Below, piece after piece: positions 14,999 to 24,346 of a stretch of 38,096 nt of DNA. The notes beneath the pieces are model-generated. The model was given only the letters and a program-made list of their open reading frames with translations. It had not been told where the DNA came from and did not search any database. A program made the translations under genes and the position numbers. The stretch comes from Candidatus Sulfotelmatobacter sp. GTDB taxonomy: Bacteria > Acidobacteriota > Terriglobia > Terriglobales > Acidobacteriaceae. The stretch covers positions 1 to 38,096 of the forward strand of contig JASHQM010000030.1 in the NCBI GenBank assembly GCA_030039165.1, written 5' to 3'. The first letter of the stretch is position 1. Every line of letters starts with the position of its first letter.

Positions 14999-17206
14999 AT
15001 GGCGACCACTAAAACCGATCCCAAGCTCTCGTTGGGCAATCAGCGTGGCAAGAAGCCACAGACTTACGAGGGACTCACCCACGGGCAGCTCATCGAACTC
15101 TACTGCATCATGTATACCTCCCGGCGCATCGATGACCGGGAAATCCTGCTCAAACGCCAGCAGAAGATCTTTTTTCAGATGTCGGGAGCGGGCCATGAGG
15201 CCATCGGTGCAGCCGCCGGGCTGATGCTGAAACCGGCATACGATTGGTTTTATCCCTACTACCGAGACCGCTCTTTGTGCCTGGCTCTTGGCGCAAAACC
15301 GGTGGAGATGTTTCTCCAGGCAGTCGGCGCTGCTGATGACCCCAGCTCTGGTGGCCGACAGATGCCTTCGCACTGGGGATACAAGCGGCTCAACATCGTT
15401 ACGCAGTCTTCACCCACCGGGTCGCAGATTCTTCAGGCGGTCGGTTGTGCCGAAGCCGGGCGATACTTGACGCAACATCCGAAAGCGGCCGAGATTCCCT
15501 CCGACGCACCCGATTACCGGCGCTTTAAAGATGTGAGTTTCCATGGCGATGAAGTCGTCTATGTGTCCCTCGGCGACGGGACGACAAGCGAAGGCGAATT
15601 CTGGGAAGCAATGAACGCCGCCGCGCTGACCAGACTGCCGGTAATTTTCTGCGTGCAGGATAACGGGTACGCGATCTCAGTACCAATAGAAGCGCAAACC
15701 GCCGGGGGCAGTATTTCGCGTCTGGTTTCCGGCTTTCCGAACTTTCACTTCGAAGAAGTGGACGGGACCGATCCCGTCGCAAGTTGCGCCGCCTTCCGCC
15801 GCGCTGCCCAATATTGCCGCGAGGGAAACGGTCCCGCCTTCGTTCATGCGCACGTGATTCGTCCGTACTCGCATTCGCTTTCTGACGATGAGCGCCTGTA
15901 CCGTCCCGAATCCGAGCGCGAGCGCGATGCCGCGCGCGATCCGGTTTCGCGTACGCAAATGTTTCTTTTGCGCGAGGGAATTCTCGACGCCAAAGGCATT
16001 ACCGAACTCGAAAAGAAAGTAGAAGATGACCTTCAGGCGGCTGTCGATCAAGCCCTCGCAGCCTTGCCCGCTGCCCCGGAAAGCGTGATGCAATTCGTTT
16101 ATTCGCCCGATCTCGATCCTACGTCGGCTACCTTCGAGAGGCCCGCCCAATCCGATGCTTCCGAAGGAAAGAAATCAGCCAAGACCATGGCCGATCTCAT
16201 CAATGCGACGCTTCACGATGAGATGAAGCGCGACGAGCGCACCGTGATCTTCGGCGAAGACGTGGCCGATTGCAGCAGGGAAGAATACCTAAAGCAGAAA
16301 CTGGTCAAAGGCAAAGGGGGCGTTTTCAAGCTTACCTTCGGATTGCAGTGTGAATTTGGACCGGACCGTGTCTTTAATTCTCCGCTTGCCGAAGCGGCCA
16401 TTGTGGGCCGCGCCACCGGCATGGCCACGCGCGGGCTCAAGCCGGTGGTCGAGATTCAGTTCTTTGATTACATCTGGCCGGCGATGATGCAGATTCGCGA
16501 CGAGTTGGCAGTCATCCGCTGGCGCTCGAATAATGCGTTCTCGTGCCCTCTAGTGATTCGGGTCGCGATCGGCGGCTATTTGACTGGCGGAGCCATCTAT
16601 CACTCGCAATGCGGTGAGAGCGAGTTCACTCACATACCGGGCCTGCGCGTGGTTTTTCCTTCGAACGCTCTCGACGCGGCAGGGTTGTTACGCACTGCCA
16701 TTCGCTGCGACGATCCCGTGCTCTTCCTGGAGCATAAGCGCCTGTACCGCGAAACTTACGGCCGCGCGCCTTATCCCGGCCCTGACTTCATGATTCCCTT
16801 CGGCAAGGCAAGCGTCGTCCAGCCGGGAAGTGACTTGACTGTGATTACATACGGCGCAGTCGTCCCACGCGCTTTGCAAGCGGCACAAAAGCTCGAGCGC
16901 GAACATGGCGTTCATGTGGAGTTGATTGACTTGCGCAGCCTGAATCCGTTCGATTGGGAGACCATCGCAACTTCAGTCAGCAAAACCAATCGCGCTCTCG
17001 TCGCCTATGAAGATTCTTTGAGCTGGGGCTACGGAGCCGAGATTGCGGCCCGAATTGCCGACCAACTCTTCGATCAACTCGATGCACCGGTTCGCCGCGT
17101 CGCCGCAGCCGACACCTTCGTCGCTTATCAGCCAATTCTCGAAGATGCCATCTTGCCGCAGCCGAACGATTTGTTCCGCGCCATGAAGGAGCTGGCAGAG
17201 TACTGA
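14999..17206 (+). CDS. 2-oxoacid dehydrogenase E1 component, alpha-beta fusion
   Basis: A 735-aa thiamine-diphosphate enzyme joining E1 alpha (about 1-360) and E1 beta (about 395-735), which are separate chains in most branched-chain and pyruvate dehydrogenase complexes. It decarboxylates a 2-oxoacid and passes the acyl group to the lipoyl E2. In the alpha half, [24 protein letters not shown] and the ThDP motif [16 protein letters not shown]...QDNGYAIS (GDG 192-194, Asn222) are intact. In the beta half, [26 protein letters not shown] and [16 protein letters not shown] are present, with the catalytic-loop region [11 protein letters not shown]. The linker (about 365-395) is Ser/Glu-rich. No E2 or E3 gene lies in the window. 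Branched-chain oxoacids are the likeliest substrate; not proved. Confidence 0.93.
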   Translation: MATTKTDPKLSLGNQRGKKPQTYEGLTHGQLIELYCIMYTSRRIDDREILLKRQQKIFFQMSGAGHEAIGAAAGLMLKPAYDWFYPYYRDRSLCLALGAKPVEMFLQAVGAADDPSSGGRQMPSHWGYKRLNIVTQSSPTGSQILQAVGCAEAGRYLTQHPKAAEIPSDAPDYRRFKDVSFHGDEVVYVSLGDGTTSEGEFWEAMNAAALTRLPVIFCVQDNGYAISVPIEAQTAGGSISRLVSGFPNFHFEEVDGTDPVASCAAFRRAAQYCREGNGPAFVHAHVIRPYSHSLSDDERLYRPESERERDAARDPVSRTQMFLLREGILDAKGITELEKKVEDDLQAAVDQALAALPAAPESVMQFVYSPDLDPTSATFERPAQSDASEGKKSAKTMADLINATLHDEMKRDERTVIFGEDVADCSREEYLKQKLVKGKGGVFKLTFGLQCEFGPDRVFNSPLAEAAIVGRATGMATRGLKPVVEIQFFDYIWPAMMQIRDELAVIRWRSNNAFSCPLVIRVAIGGYLTGGAIYHSQCGESEFTHIPGLRVVFPSNALDAAGLLRTAIRCDDPVLFLEHKRLYRETYGRAPYPGPDFMIPFGKASVVQPGSDLTVITYGAVVPRALQAAQKLEREHGVHVELIDLRSLNPFDWETIATSVSKTNRALVAYEDSLSWGYGAEIAARIADQLFDQLDAPVRRVAAADTFVAYQPILEDAILPQPNDLFRAMKELAEY

Positions 17207-17391
17207 GTTCGCGCGCAAGGCAAATGGTGGATGCGCTTTAACACGCAGCGGGCTGCCTCTGGCCGAATTACTACTGCATTTCCAATTAGGCAGTGTGCCC
17301 CCGGCCCTCGCCTTGTAGAATAGTCACAGAAGCGAGCCGGGCACTTGCATCTCTGCGGGAACTTGACGCTCCCGATTGCCGTATCCTCCAC

Positions 17392-18360
17392 ATGAAGAAG
17401 CCGGGTCTCATCCTGTCGTCATTCCTGATTGCCGGTGTAGTGATTCTGGTTGGTAGTCTGTCCGCGGTTACGCAGGACGATCCAGCTCCAACACTATCCA
17501 TTGCGGCTTCGAAGCCTGACCTTACGCCCGATGCGAACGGCGTCCTGTCGCAGCAGCAGATGCAACAACTTTTGCGCGTGGTTGCGGAAAAGGACATGGA
17601 AAATGACAAACGCCTGCGCGACTACACCTATATCGAGCGCGACGTGCACCACAATCTGGATCACAATGGACAAGTTAAATCGACTGAAATCACAACTTAC
17701 GATGTGATGGAAATCGAAGGCGAGCAGGTGCAGCGGTTGACGGAGAAAAACGATAAGCCACTCGATGCCAAGGACGCGGCCAAAGAAGACGGGAAGATTC
17801 AGAAGATCATCGACAAACGCAAAAATGAATCGGAAGAAGCTAGAAGGAAACGCGAGCAGAAAGAAGAAAAAGACCGGGAAGACGACCGCAAGTTCGTCTT
17901 AGAGGTCGCCGATGCTTATAACTTCCATCTGGTCGGCACAGAGTCATTGGGAGGCCGGGAAGCGTGGGTGATCGATGCCGAACCGCGGCCAGGCTATGAA
18001 CCTCACATGAAGGAAGCGAAGTTCCTGCCGAAGTTTCGCGGCCGGGTGTGGATCGACAAAAGCGACATGCAGCTCTCGAAGATGGACGTACAGTGCATCG
18101 ACACGGTTTCCGTCGGGCTGTTCCTGGCGCGCATTCACAAGGGAACCCGCTTCGTATATGAGCAGACGCGTGTGAATGATGAGGTCTGGCTTCCTAAGCA
18201 CCTGGACGTGAAGCTTGATGTGCGCCTTGCGCTGCTGAAGGAGTACGACGCCAATCTGGAGCAGAGCTTTCGCGATTACAAGAAGTTTCGGACAAGCGCG
18301 AAAATCTTAAGCGTAGGCGATGTGAAAGAAAATCCACCAAGTAATGCGCCGCAGCGTTAA
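17392..18360 (+). CDS. Exported charged protein of unknown function
   Basis: A 322-aa protein starting at the ATG at 17392, which gives a signal peptide (MKKPGLILSSFLIAGVVILV); a longer frame to 17293 has no ribosome site and would bury the signal. The middle carries a highly charged helix (about 135-170: KRKNESEEARRKREQKEEKDREDDRKF), and the C-terminal half has the beta pattern of lipoprotein carrier-like folds: YNFHLVGTESLGGREAWVIDAEPRPGY, FRGRVWIDKSDMQLSKMDVQ, KGTRFVYEQTRVNDEVWLPKHLDVKLD. This looks like an outer-membrane lipoprotein-sorting-like fold without a lipobox. It probably acts in the periplasm. Orphan; 31 bp past its stop there is no terminator, and the flavoprotein gene follows 64 bp on. 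Confidence 0.75.
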   Translation: MKKPGLILSSFLIAGVVILVGSLSAVTQDDPAPTLSIAASKPDLTPDANGVLSQQQMQQLLRVVAEKDMENDKRLRDYTYIERDVHHNLDHNGQVKSTEITTYDVMEIEGEQVQRLTEKNDKPLDAKDAAKEDGKIQKIIDKRKNESEEARRKREQKEEKDREDDRKFVLEVADAYNFHLVGTESLGGREAWVIDAEPRPGYEPHMKEAKFLPKFRGRVWIDKSDMQLSKMDVQCIDTVSVGLFLARIHKGTRFVYEQTRVNDEVWLPKHLDVKLDVRLALLKEYDANLEQSFRDYKKFRTSAKILSVGDVKENPPSNAPQR

Positions 18361-18424
18361 GCTGAACCCTGGCCGCCACCGGCATCATCTACTAGGTTCA
18401 ATGTTCTAATCTTGTAGGAGAATC

Positions 18425-20095
18425 ATGTCGACCCAGGTACTGCCTTTGACTCCCGATATCCGGATGGAGGCCTTCCCGGTTCTTACGGGCGAGCAGATCA
18501 ATCGCATCCGCGCACTCAGCAAGGTTCGAAGAGTACGAGCCGGCGAAATCCTATTCGAGTCCGGCGATAGCGGCGCACCATTTTACTTCCTGCTTTCCGG
18601 AGGTATGGAGATCGCGCAACCGGACCTGCACGGCGAAAGGATAGTGGTTCGCTACGAGGCGGGACAGTTTTCCGGTGAGGTCAGCATGCTCACCGGCCGC
18701 CGTAGCCTCTCGCGCGGCCGGGTGACCGCGGACGGGGAGTTTCTCGAGCTGCCTGCCGAGGGAATGCGGACGCTAATTGCGAAGGACCCGGAGCTCAGCG
18801 ACCTCTTCATGCGCGCTCTCATCCAGCGGCGGATAATTTTGGTCCGTTCAGGCCAAGGAAACGTAATTCTGCTCGGTTCGCGCCACTCGGCGCAGACCCT
18901 TCGCCTGCGCGAATTCCTTACGCGCAACGCCCATCCCCACACGTATCTGGATTTGGATACGGACACCGGCGTGCAGGAATTCCTCGATCACTTTCATGTG
19001 AGCACGAGTGAGATTCCAGTCGTCATCTGCAACAATCGCGACGTTTTGCGTCACCCCTCAATTCAGGAACTTGCCCACTGCCTGGGACTGAACGAGAACA
19101 TTGCGGGTGCGGATGTGTGCGATCTCGTGATCGTAGGTGCTGGCCCTGCCGGGCTGGCGGCTGCGGTTTACGGCGCATCTGAGGGCCTGGACGTCCTCAT
19201 GCTCGAGGCTGAATTCCCCGGCGGGCAGGCCGGATCGAGCTCAAAAATTGAAAACTATCTTGGCTTCCCCACGGGAGTTTCCGGCCTGGAATTGACGGCA
19301 CGCGCTTCCGCTCAGGCGCAAAAGTTCGGCGCGAAAATGCTGATTGCCAACCGGGCAATAAAGTTGAATTGCGACCACCGCCCTTATGGGATCAACGTCG
19401 ACTGCGGGCGGACAATCCGGGCCAAGAGTATCGTGATTGCCACGGGTGCTCAATACAAGAAGCCGCAAATCGAGAACCTGACCAAGTTCGAGGGGCAGGG
19501 GATCTACTACGGGGCTACACGCATTGAGGCCCAGCTCTGCGGAAAAGAAGATGTAATCGTCGTAGGCGGCGCAAATTCTGCCGGTCAGGCGGCAGTGTAC
19601 CTCTCGCAGACGGCGGGAAAAGTTCACATCCTCGTCAGATCCAATCAGCTGTCCGATACGATGTCGCGCTACCTGGTTCAGCGGATCGAGGAGAACCCCG
19701 CGATCGAGTTGCATTACCACACGGAAATTATCGGCCTCGAGGGCGACACTCAACTGGAACGGGTCACCTGGCGGGACAAGAACACCGGCGAAATTTCAAC
19801 TCACAATATCCGGCACGTGTTCATAATGACCGGAGCTTCGCCACGCACGGACTGGCTGCAAGGCTGTATAGCGCTCGACGACAAAGGTTTCATTCTCACC
19901 GGGCGCGATCTCGATTCCGTCTTGCCGCAATTCCACTGGCCATTGCAACGCGTGCCTTTAATGCTCGAAACCAGCCTGCCGGGGGTGTTCGCCGTTGGCG
20001 ATGTGCGCTCGGGGAATGTTAAGCGCGTTGCCTCTGCCGTGGGCGAGGGTTCCATCGCCATTTCTCTAGTGCATCGCGCGCTGTCCGAAATGTAG
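18425..20095 (+). CDS. Cyclic-nucleotide-binding/thioredoxin reductase-like flavoprotein lacking CxxC
   Basis: A 556-aa three-domain protein. Residues about 20-135 form a cyclic nucleotide-binding (CAP-like) domain (ILFESGDSGAPFYFLLSGGMEI, GEVSMLTGRRSLSRGR). About 145-225 resemble a thioredoxin/glutaredoxin fold (VILLGSRHSAQTLRLREFL, IPVVICNNRDVLRHPSIQELA) with SRHS where a CxxC would stand. From about 230 it is a thioredoxin reductase-like FAD/NAD(P)H module: VIVGAGPAGLAAAVYG, PGGQAGSSSKIENYLGFP, VIVVGGANSAGQAAVYLS and GVFAVGDVRSGNVKRVASAVGEGSIAI. The redox CATC of thioredoxin reductase is replaced by YGATRIEAQLCG with a single Cys. GTAGGAG precedes the ATG by 5 bp, and an intrinsic terminator follows. 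The electron acceptor is unknown. Confidence 0.92.
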   Translation: MSTQVLPLTPDIRMEAFPVLTGEQINRIRALSKVRRVRAGEILFESGDSGAPFYFLLSGGMEIAQPDLHGERIVVRYEAGQFSGEVSMLTGRRSLSRGRVTADGEFLELPAEGMRTLIAKDPELSDLFMRALIQRRIILVRSGQGNVILLGSRHSAQTLRLREFLTRNAHPHTYLDLDTDTGVQEFLDHFHVSTSEIPVVICNNRDVLRHPSIQELAHCLGLNENIAGADVCDLVIVGAGPAGLAAAVYGASEGLDVLMLEAEFPGGQAGSSSKIENYLGFPTGVSGLELTARASAQAQKFGAKMLIANRAIKLNCDHRPYGINVDCGRTIRAKSIVIATGAQYKKPQIENLTKFEGQGIYYGATRIEAQLCGKEDVIVVGGANSAGQAAVYLSQTAGKVHILVRSNQLSDTMSRYLVQRIEENPAIELHYHTEIIGLEGDTQLERVTWRDKNTGEISTHNIRHVFIMTGASPRTDWLQGCIALDDKGFILTGRDLDSVLPQFHWPLQRVPLMLETSLPGVFAVGDVRSGNVKRVASAVGEGSIAISLVHRALSEM

Positions 20096-20164
20096 CGCTC
20101 TTCGTCGGCGCTTCAGTGGATGCAAGGTAGTCCCCGAACAAGCGGCGCGAGCTGCACAGGCATG

Positions 20165-20188
20165 CGGTTGATCGAGTCGGATCAACCG
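20165..20188. repeat. Stem-loop CGGTTGATC-N6-GATCAACCG
   Basis: Perfect 9-bp arms with a 6-nt loop, 70 bp after the flavoprotein stop and upstream of the intrinsic terminator. No T run follows. It may be a protective 3' hairpin of the flavoprotein mRNA or a regulator site. Confidence 0.45.
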
Positions 20189-20234
20189 TGGCCTTGGATC
20201 GGGAGAATCCCTCCGGTTCCCTGATCTTAAACTC

Positions 20235-20276
20235 ACGCCCTGCTTCCGCTCCGGCCGAAGCGGGGCGTTTTAATTT
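20235..20276 (+). terminator. Intrinsic terminator of the flavoprotein gene
   Basis: A 12-bp stem, ACGCCCTGCTTC (20235-20246) with GAAGCGGGGCGT (20257-20268), containing one U-G pair, a 10-nt GC-rich loop, then TTTAATTT. A good intrinsic terminator on the plus strand, separating the flavoprotein gene from the TPR lipoprotein gene. Confidence 0.8.
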
Positions 20277-20286
20277 GTTAGTATCG

Positions 20287-20302
20287 AGTGACGCCGGTCA
20301 CT
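20287..20302. promoter_or_regulatory. Inverted repeat AGTGAC-N4-GTCACT
   Basis: Six-base perfect arms, about 85 bp upstream of the TPR lipoprotein ATG and after the preceding terminator, a position suited to a regulator site. I could not identify a matching -35/-10 pair. Confidence 0.3.
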
Positions 20303-20387
20303 TCCTCTAACACCCTGTTTTGCAGTACCTTGGTAGGTAGTCGTTTGCGCACGGGGGTGCCGCTCACAGTCTTTTTTCGGAGAAATC

Positions 20388-22676
20388 ATGAGCCGTTCAG
20401 TATCTGCACGCCTTCTACTTGCCACACTGCTTATTCTGGCCCTTCTTGCCGGCTGTTCGCGTGATCCCAACGTTCGGAAACAGAGATTCCTCGAGAGCGG
20501 CAACCGCTATCGTGATGAGGGCAAGCTGCGCGAAGCAGCCATTCAGTATTCCAATGCCATTCAGGTCGATCCCCGCTTCGCAGAAGCGCATTATCAGTTG
20601 GGAGAGGTTTATCTCAAGCTTAAGGATTACAATCGCGCCTTCAACGAGCTCTCCCGCACGGCCGATCTCGCACCGGACAATTATCAGGCCCACCTCGAAT
20701 TGGCGAATCTGCTGGTTGCCGCGCACCAGCTCAAGGACGCTCAGCCTCATCTCGATTATCTAAAAACGCGAGAGCCCGCCAGCGCGGACACGCACGTGGC
20801 CTGGGCAAATTTCTACGCGGCGCAGGATAATCTCGCGACCGCTGCGCAAGAATTGCAGCAAGCGATCGCCGCCGATCCCTCGCGCGCAGATTCCTACCTA
20901 AGTCTGGCTCTTTTGCAAGTCCGCGCCCAGCTTCCCGACCAGGCCGAAGCCAGTTTCAAGAAAGCGGCCGAACTTGGCCCTAAGAACATGAACGCTCAAC
21001 TCGCGTTGGGTGGTTTTTACCAATCTCGCAACCGCCCGGCTGAGGCTGAGCAGCAGTTCAAACATGCCATTGATGTCGATCCGCGCGATCCTGCACCCCG
21101 CGCAGCCTATGTGCGGCTGCTGATGACCGAGGGCAAAAAAGACGAGAGCATCGCCTTCCTTCGCCAAACCAAGAAGGATCTGCCGAACAACTCCGAAGGG
21201 TATCGCATGTTGGGCGACTTCTATTTCGCCGAAAGCGATCTCGACAATGCGACGGCGGAGTATGCCTTGCTCTACAACGATCATCCCAAAGACCCTCAGG
21301 TCAAGAAAAATTACATTCAGTTGCTGATTCTGAAGAATCGCCTCGACGAGGCCACGAAGCTGACGGCAGAGATCCTGAAAAAAAACGCTCATGATACGGA
21401 GGCCCTGATTTACCGCGGTCAGATTCTGATTCGTCAGAATGATCCCGCCGGCGCAGTCGATTCCTTGCAGGCCGCTCTTAGGGACGATCCCAACAACGCC
21501 ATCGCGCATTATCATCTCGGCCTGGCCTATGGCATGCAGAACAATGAGGCGCAGTCGGAATCCGAGCTGCGCAGCGCGGTCAACGCGCGCCCCGATCTCA
21601 CCGATGCACAACGCGCCCTGGCAGCGATCGAGCTGCGCCACAACGATTTTGATGCTCTCGCACAGACTGCCCAGCAGATCATTTCCGGTGCGCCCACGGC
21701 ACCCGATGGCTATCTACTGCGCGCCATTGCCGAAGTGAACAGCCGCAAAATCCCCGAGGCCGAGCAGGATATCCGCAAAGCCTCCGAGGTTTCCCCTGCC
21801 AGTCCCGCACCCTACGTGGCAATGGGCCATCTCCAGCAAGCTGAGAAGCAGTATGCGGAAGCGATTAAGTCTTATCAGCAGGCACTCGAAAAAGACGGCA
21901 ACTCCACCGACGCCTTGCAGGGCATCATGAACAGTTATCTGGCGCAGAAGCAGCTCGACCAGGCCATCGCCGCCGCCCGCGCGCAGATCGCCAAGCAGCC
22001 CGCCAACAGCGGTTTTTACGACCTTCTCGGCACCGCTCTATTCCAGAAAAAGGACTTTGCCAGCGCAGATGCCGCGTTCCACAAATCCATCGATCTCGAC
22101 AAGAACAATTCCGATGCTCTTCTGAAGCTCCCGCAAGTTCAGGCCGCCGAGGGGTCGGTAAGCCAGGCCCTTGCCACTTACCAGCAGTCGATCAAGGACC
22201 ATCCACGCGAGATATCGTTCTACCTGCTTGCTGGAATGCTCTACGAATCGCAGAACAATTACGATCAGGCCAAGAACATGTATCAGCAGGCGCTGAGCAT
22301 TCAGCCTGAAAACCCTCTGGCCTCCAATAATCTTGCTTATCTGATGCTGCAGCAGGGAGGCAACGTCGATCTCGCTCTGGCTATGGCGCAGGCGGCCCGC
22401 CGCGGAATGCCCGACTCTGCGGCGGCTGCCGATACGCTAGGCTTCGCCTATTTTCAGAAGGGGGTGTACCAGTCAGCGATTAGCATGTTCCAGGAATCGC
22501 TGCGGCTGGGCGAAAAAGCCGGCCAGCCTGAGGATGCTATGGTTCATTACCATCTGGGACTCGCCTATCAGAAGGCCAACCAGCCCGTCCTTGCACGCCA
22601 GCAAATGGAGCGCGCGCTCAAGCTCAATCCCAACAATGGCGACGCGAAGAAGGCGCTCTCGGAACTACGGGGATAA
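20388..22676 (+). CDS. Large TPR-repeat lipoprotein (PrsT-like)
   Basis: A 762-aa lipoprotein: signal and lipobox LLILALLAGC with Cys23, then almost continuous 34-residue tetratricopeptide repeats to the end (for example REAAIQYSNAIQVDPRFAEAHYQLGEVYLKLKDYNRAFNEL near the N-terminus and DAMVHYHLGLAYQKANQPVLARQQMERALKLNPNNGDAKKALSELRG at the end). I judge at least 15 repeats. It resembles the PEP-CTERM/exosortase-associated TPR lipoproteins (PrsT), but no exosortase gene is near. TPR solenoids bind protein partners; anchored to the periplasmic face of a membrane it may scaffold envelope or polysaccharide export. CGGAG lies 6 bp before the ATG. The next, 64-aa gene overlaps its stop by one base. 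Confidence 0.9.
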   Translation: MSRSVSARLLLATLLILALLAGCSRDPNVRKQRFLESGNRYRDEGKLREAAIQYSNAIQVDPRFAEAHYQLGEVYLKLKDYNRAFNELSRTADLAPDNYQAHLELANLLVAAHQLKDAQPHLDYLKTREPASADTHVAWANFYAAQDNLATAAQELQQAIAADPSRADSYLSLALLQVRAQLPDQAEASFKKAAELGPKNMNAQLALGGFYQSRNRPAEAEQQFKHAIDVDPRDPAPRAAYVRLLMTEGKKDESIAFLRQTKKDLPNNSEGYRMLGDFYFAESDLDNATAEYALLYNDHPKDPQVKKNYIQLLILKNRLDEATKLTAEILKKNAHDTEALIYRGQILIRQNDPAGAVDSLQAALRDDPNNAIAHYHLGLAYGMQNNEAQSESELRSAVNARPDLTDAQRALAAIELRHNDFDALAQTAQQIISGAPTAPDGYLLRAIAEVNSRKIPEAEQDIRKASEVSPASPAPYVAMGHLQQAEKQYAEAIKSYQQALEKDGNSTDALQGIMNSYLAQKQLDQAIAAARAQIAKQPANSGFYDLLGTALFQKKDFASADAAFHKSIDLDKNNSDALLKLPQVQAAEGSVSQALATYQQSIKDHPREISFYLLAGMLYESQNNYDQAKNMYQQALSIQPENPLASNNLAYLMLQQGGNVDLALAMAQAARRGMPDSAAAADTLGFAYFQKGVYQSAISMFQESLRLGEKAGQPEDAMVHYHLGLAYQKANQPVLARQQMERALKLNPNNGDAKKALSELRG

Positions 22677-22870
22677 TGCTTGAGGTAACGGACGTCCGTC
22701 AGGTTTCTCCCGGCCTGTGTTCCGATTGCATCCACGCGCGTAGCATCACCTCCGACAAAGGCTCGATTTTCATCCAGTGTCTGCTTTCGTTTTCCGACCC
22801 GCAATTCGCGAAGTACCCGCGCCTTCCGGTACTCACTTGCAATGGATATTCGACAAGGGACGAGCCTTAA
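22676..22870 (+). CDS. Small four-cysteine protein, 64 aa
   Basis: Its ATG overlaps the stop codon of the TPR lipoprotein gene (TAATG), so it is probably translationally coupled. Cys15, Cys18, Cys35 and Cys55 are set in a pattern (GLCSDCIHARSITSDKGSIF, then QCLLSFSDPQFAKYPRLPVL and TCNGY) that I recognise as a recurrent small-protein family of acidobacteria and relatives, with conserved C-x2-C, H-A-R, G-S-x-F, DP-x-F-x-x-YP-x-LP and C-x-GY. The cysteines could bind zinc or an iron-sulfur cluster. The function is unknown. It is too patterned to be a chance frame. Confidence 0.8.
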   Translation: MLEVTDVRQVSPGLCSDCIHARSITSDKGSIFIQCLLSFSDPQFAKYPRLPVLTCNGYSTRDEP

Positions 22871-22923
22871 TCCGAGCCGACGAAGTAAGCGCAGCTTCCG
22901 TACCGGCTAATTGTCAAGAGAAC

Positions 22924-23709
22924 TCACTTACATTCGAGCTGCAACTCATCCAATTGCAGAAACTCCCGTATGATCGGCTCTTTTGATTTTTCCATTTCCG
23001 CCATAGTGCCGAAAAAGATCGCCCTGGCTTCGTGCAGGAAGACTACGCGATCCGCAAGTTTTTTGGCCAGTCGCATATCGTGCGTGACCACGATGCTGGT
23101 GAGGTTCAGCTGCATTTTCAAACGTTTGATCAGATCCCCGAGAAGTTGCGCCATCAGCGGATCGACCATGGTCGTGGGCTCGTCGTAGAGAATGCATTCC
23201 GGACGCGCGGCGAGCGCCCGAGCAATCGCCACAGAGCGCTTCATTCCAGTGGAGAGATCGGAAGGCAGCAGATCGCGCATCTCCTGCATGCCGACCATCT
23301 TCAGCAAGCCATCGACAACTTCAAAAATCTGCTCTTCCGTCAGGTGGCGAGCCTCGCGCAGCGGGAAGGCAACGTTCTCCCCGACCGTGAGCGAGTCAAA
23401 CAGCGCTCCACTTTGAAAGACCATGGTCACCTTCTTGTGGATCGCTTCCAAGTGCTCTTCGGAGTAATCGGTAATGTCTTCTTCCGCAACGATGACCCTT
23501 CCCGAGTCCGGTTTGAGAAATCCCATGATCAGTTCCAGGGAAACCGATTTGCCCACCCCGCTGCGGCCCAGAATACAGACGGTCTCGCCCGGCATCACGT
23601 CAAAGCTCACGTCATCGAGCACATGATTGTCCCCGAACGATTTTGAGACGTCGCGAAATTCGATGTAGGGACGCTGCGAAGCTTCGGTCGCCGGTTGATT
23701 GGTGGTCAT
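22924..23709 (-). CDS. ABC transporter ATP-binding protein, MlaF-like
   Basis: A 261-aa ATPase of the MlaF/Mkl branch, which powers MCE-type phospholipid transport between the membranes. Walker A is GRSGVGKS (48-55), the Q-loop VFQSGALFDSLTVGENVAFPLRE is the family's, Walker B is CILYDEPTTMVDP (about 172-184) and the switch His is in VVTHD (His210). The signature reads LSTGM (152-156) instead of LSGGM. No permease (MlaE) or MCE (MlaD) gene is in the window, so it is an orphan or works with a distant set. It starts 13 bp after the MobA stop and is probably cotranscribed with it. Confidence 0.9.
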   Translation of the reverse strand: MTTNQPATEASQRPYIEFRDVSKSFGDNHVLDDVSFDVMPGETVCILGRSGVGKSVSLELIMGFLKPDSGRVIVAEEDITDYSEEHLEAIHKKVTMVFQSGALFDSLTVGENVAFPLREARHLTEEQIFEVVDGLLKMVGMQEMRDLLPSDLSTGMKRSVAIARALAARPECILYDEPTTMVDPLMAQLLGDLIKRLKMQLNLTSIVVTHDMRLAKKLADRVVFLHEARAIFFGTMAEMEKSKEPIIREFLQLDELQLECK

Positions 23710-23722
23710 GCTTTGGGAATCG

Positions 23723-24346
23723 CTATATGAGACATTGTCGATTGCCGGTCACCGACACTGCCAACTCCTCGGGAGTATTCAGATTACGAAAGATGGACTC
23801 GGAAAACCCCGCCTCTTCCAACTCTTGCTTCTCGATGACTCGAGTCTGGTTCAATTCGAAAAGTAAGTCGATCCTATATCGGCCGGCACGTAAAGCTTTC
23901 TCTGCGCCGGCGGCAAATCTCCTGCGATAACAGGCGCACAATGGCTGCCAGCCTCCCACCCGCGGCACAGTGGCGAGGGCTTTCCGCGCTTTTTCTGCGC
24001 CATCGATCAGGAAACGTAAAAATTCGGGAGTCAAAAAAGGTGTGTCTACGGCCAATATCAGATTGAGGTCGGTGGAAGAGGACTGCAATGCCGCATGAAT
24101 TGCGGCCAAAGGCCCACAGTCTGGAAATACATCCTCGACGACCGGTGCGAATCCCTCAAACTTCTCCCGGCTTCCCACAATACGCACGCTATCACTGACT
24201 GAGCGAGCCAGAGTAAGCGCCCGCGCCAGCAGAGTCTGGCCCTCCAATTCCACCAATGCCTTGTCCCGTCCCATGCGGGTACTTTTGCCGCCGGCCAGGA
24301 TGAAAGTGGTGAGGTCGCCCCGCGCGTCCATTAACAAATCATACAA
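23723..24346 (-). CDS. mobA: Molybdenum cofactor guanylyltransferase (MobA)
   Basis: A 207-aa nucleotidyltransferase that joins GMP to molybdopterin. The N-terminal Rossmann-like motif FILAGGKSTRMGRDKALVELEGQTLLARAL is typical, with VVEDVFPDCGPLAAIHAALQSSSTDLNLILAVDTPFLTPEFLRFL carrying the DxP metal site. The end is variable (RYRIDLLFELNQTRVIEKQELEEAG, then FRNLNTPEEL) as in MobA. The ATG at 24346 and another ATG 6 codons later (24328) are both possible; no ribosome site separates them. It precedes the MlaF-like ATPase on the same strand by 13 bp. A role in cofactor maturation is firm as a family assignment; no molybdoenzyme is in the window. Confidence 0.9.
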   Translation of the reverse strand: MYDLLMDARGDLTTFILAGGKSTRMGRDKALVELEGQTLLARALTLARSVSDSVRIVGSREKFEGFAPVVEDVFPDCGPLAAIHAALQSSSTDLNLILAVDTPFLTPEFLRFLIDGAEKARKALATVPRVGGWQPLCACYRRRFAAGAEKALRAGRYRIDLLFELNQTRVIEKQELEEAGFSESIFRNLNTPEELAVSVTGNRQCLI

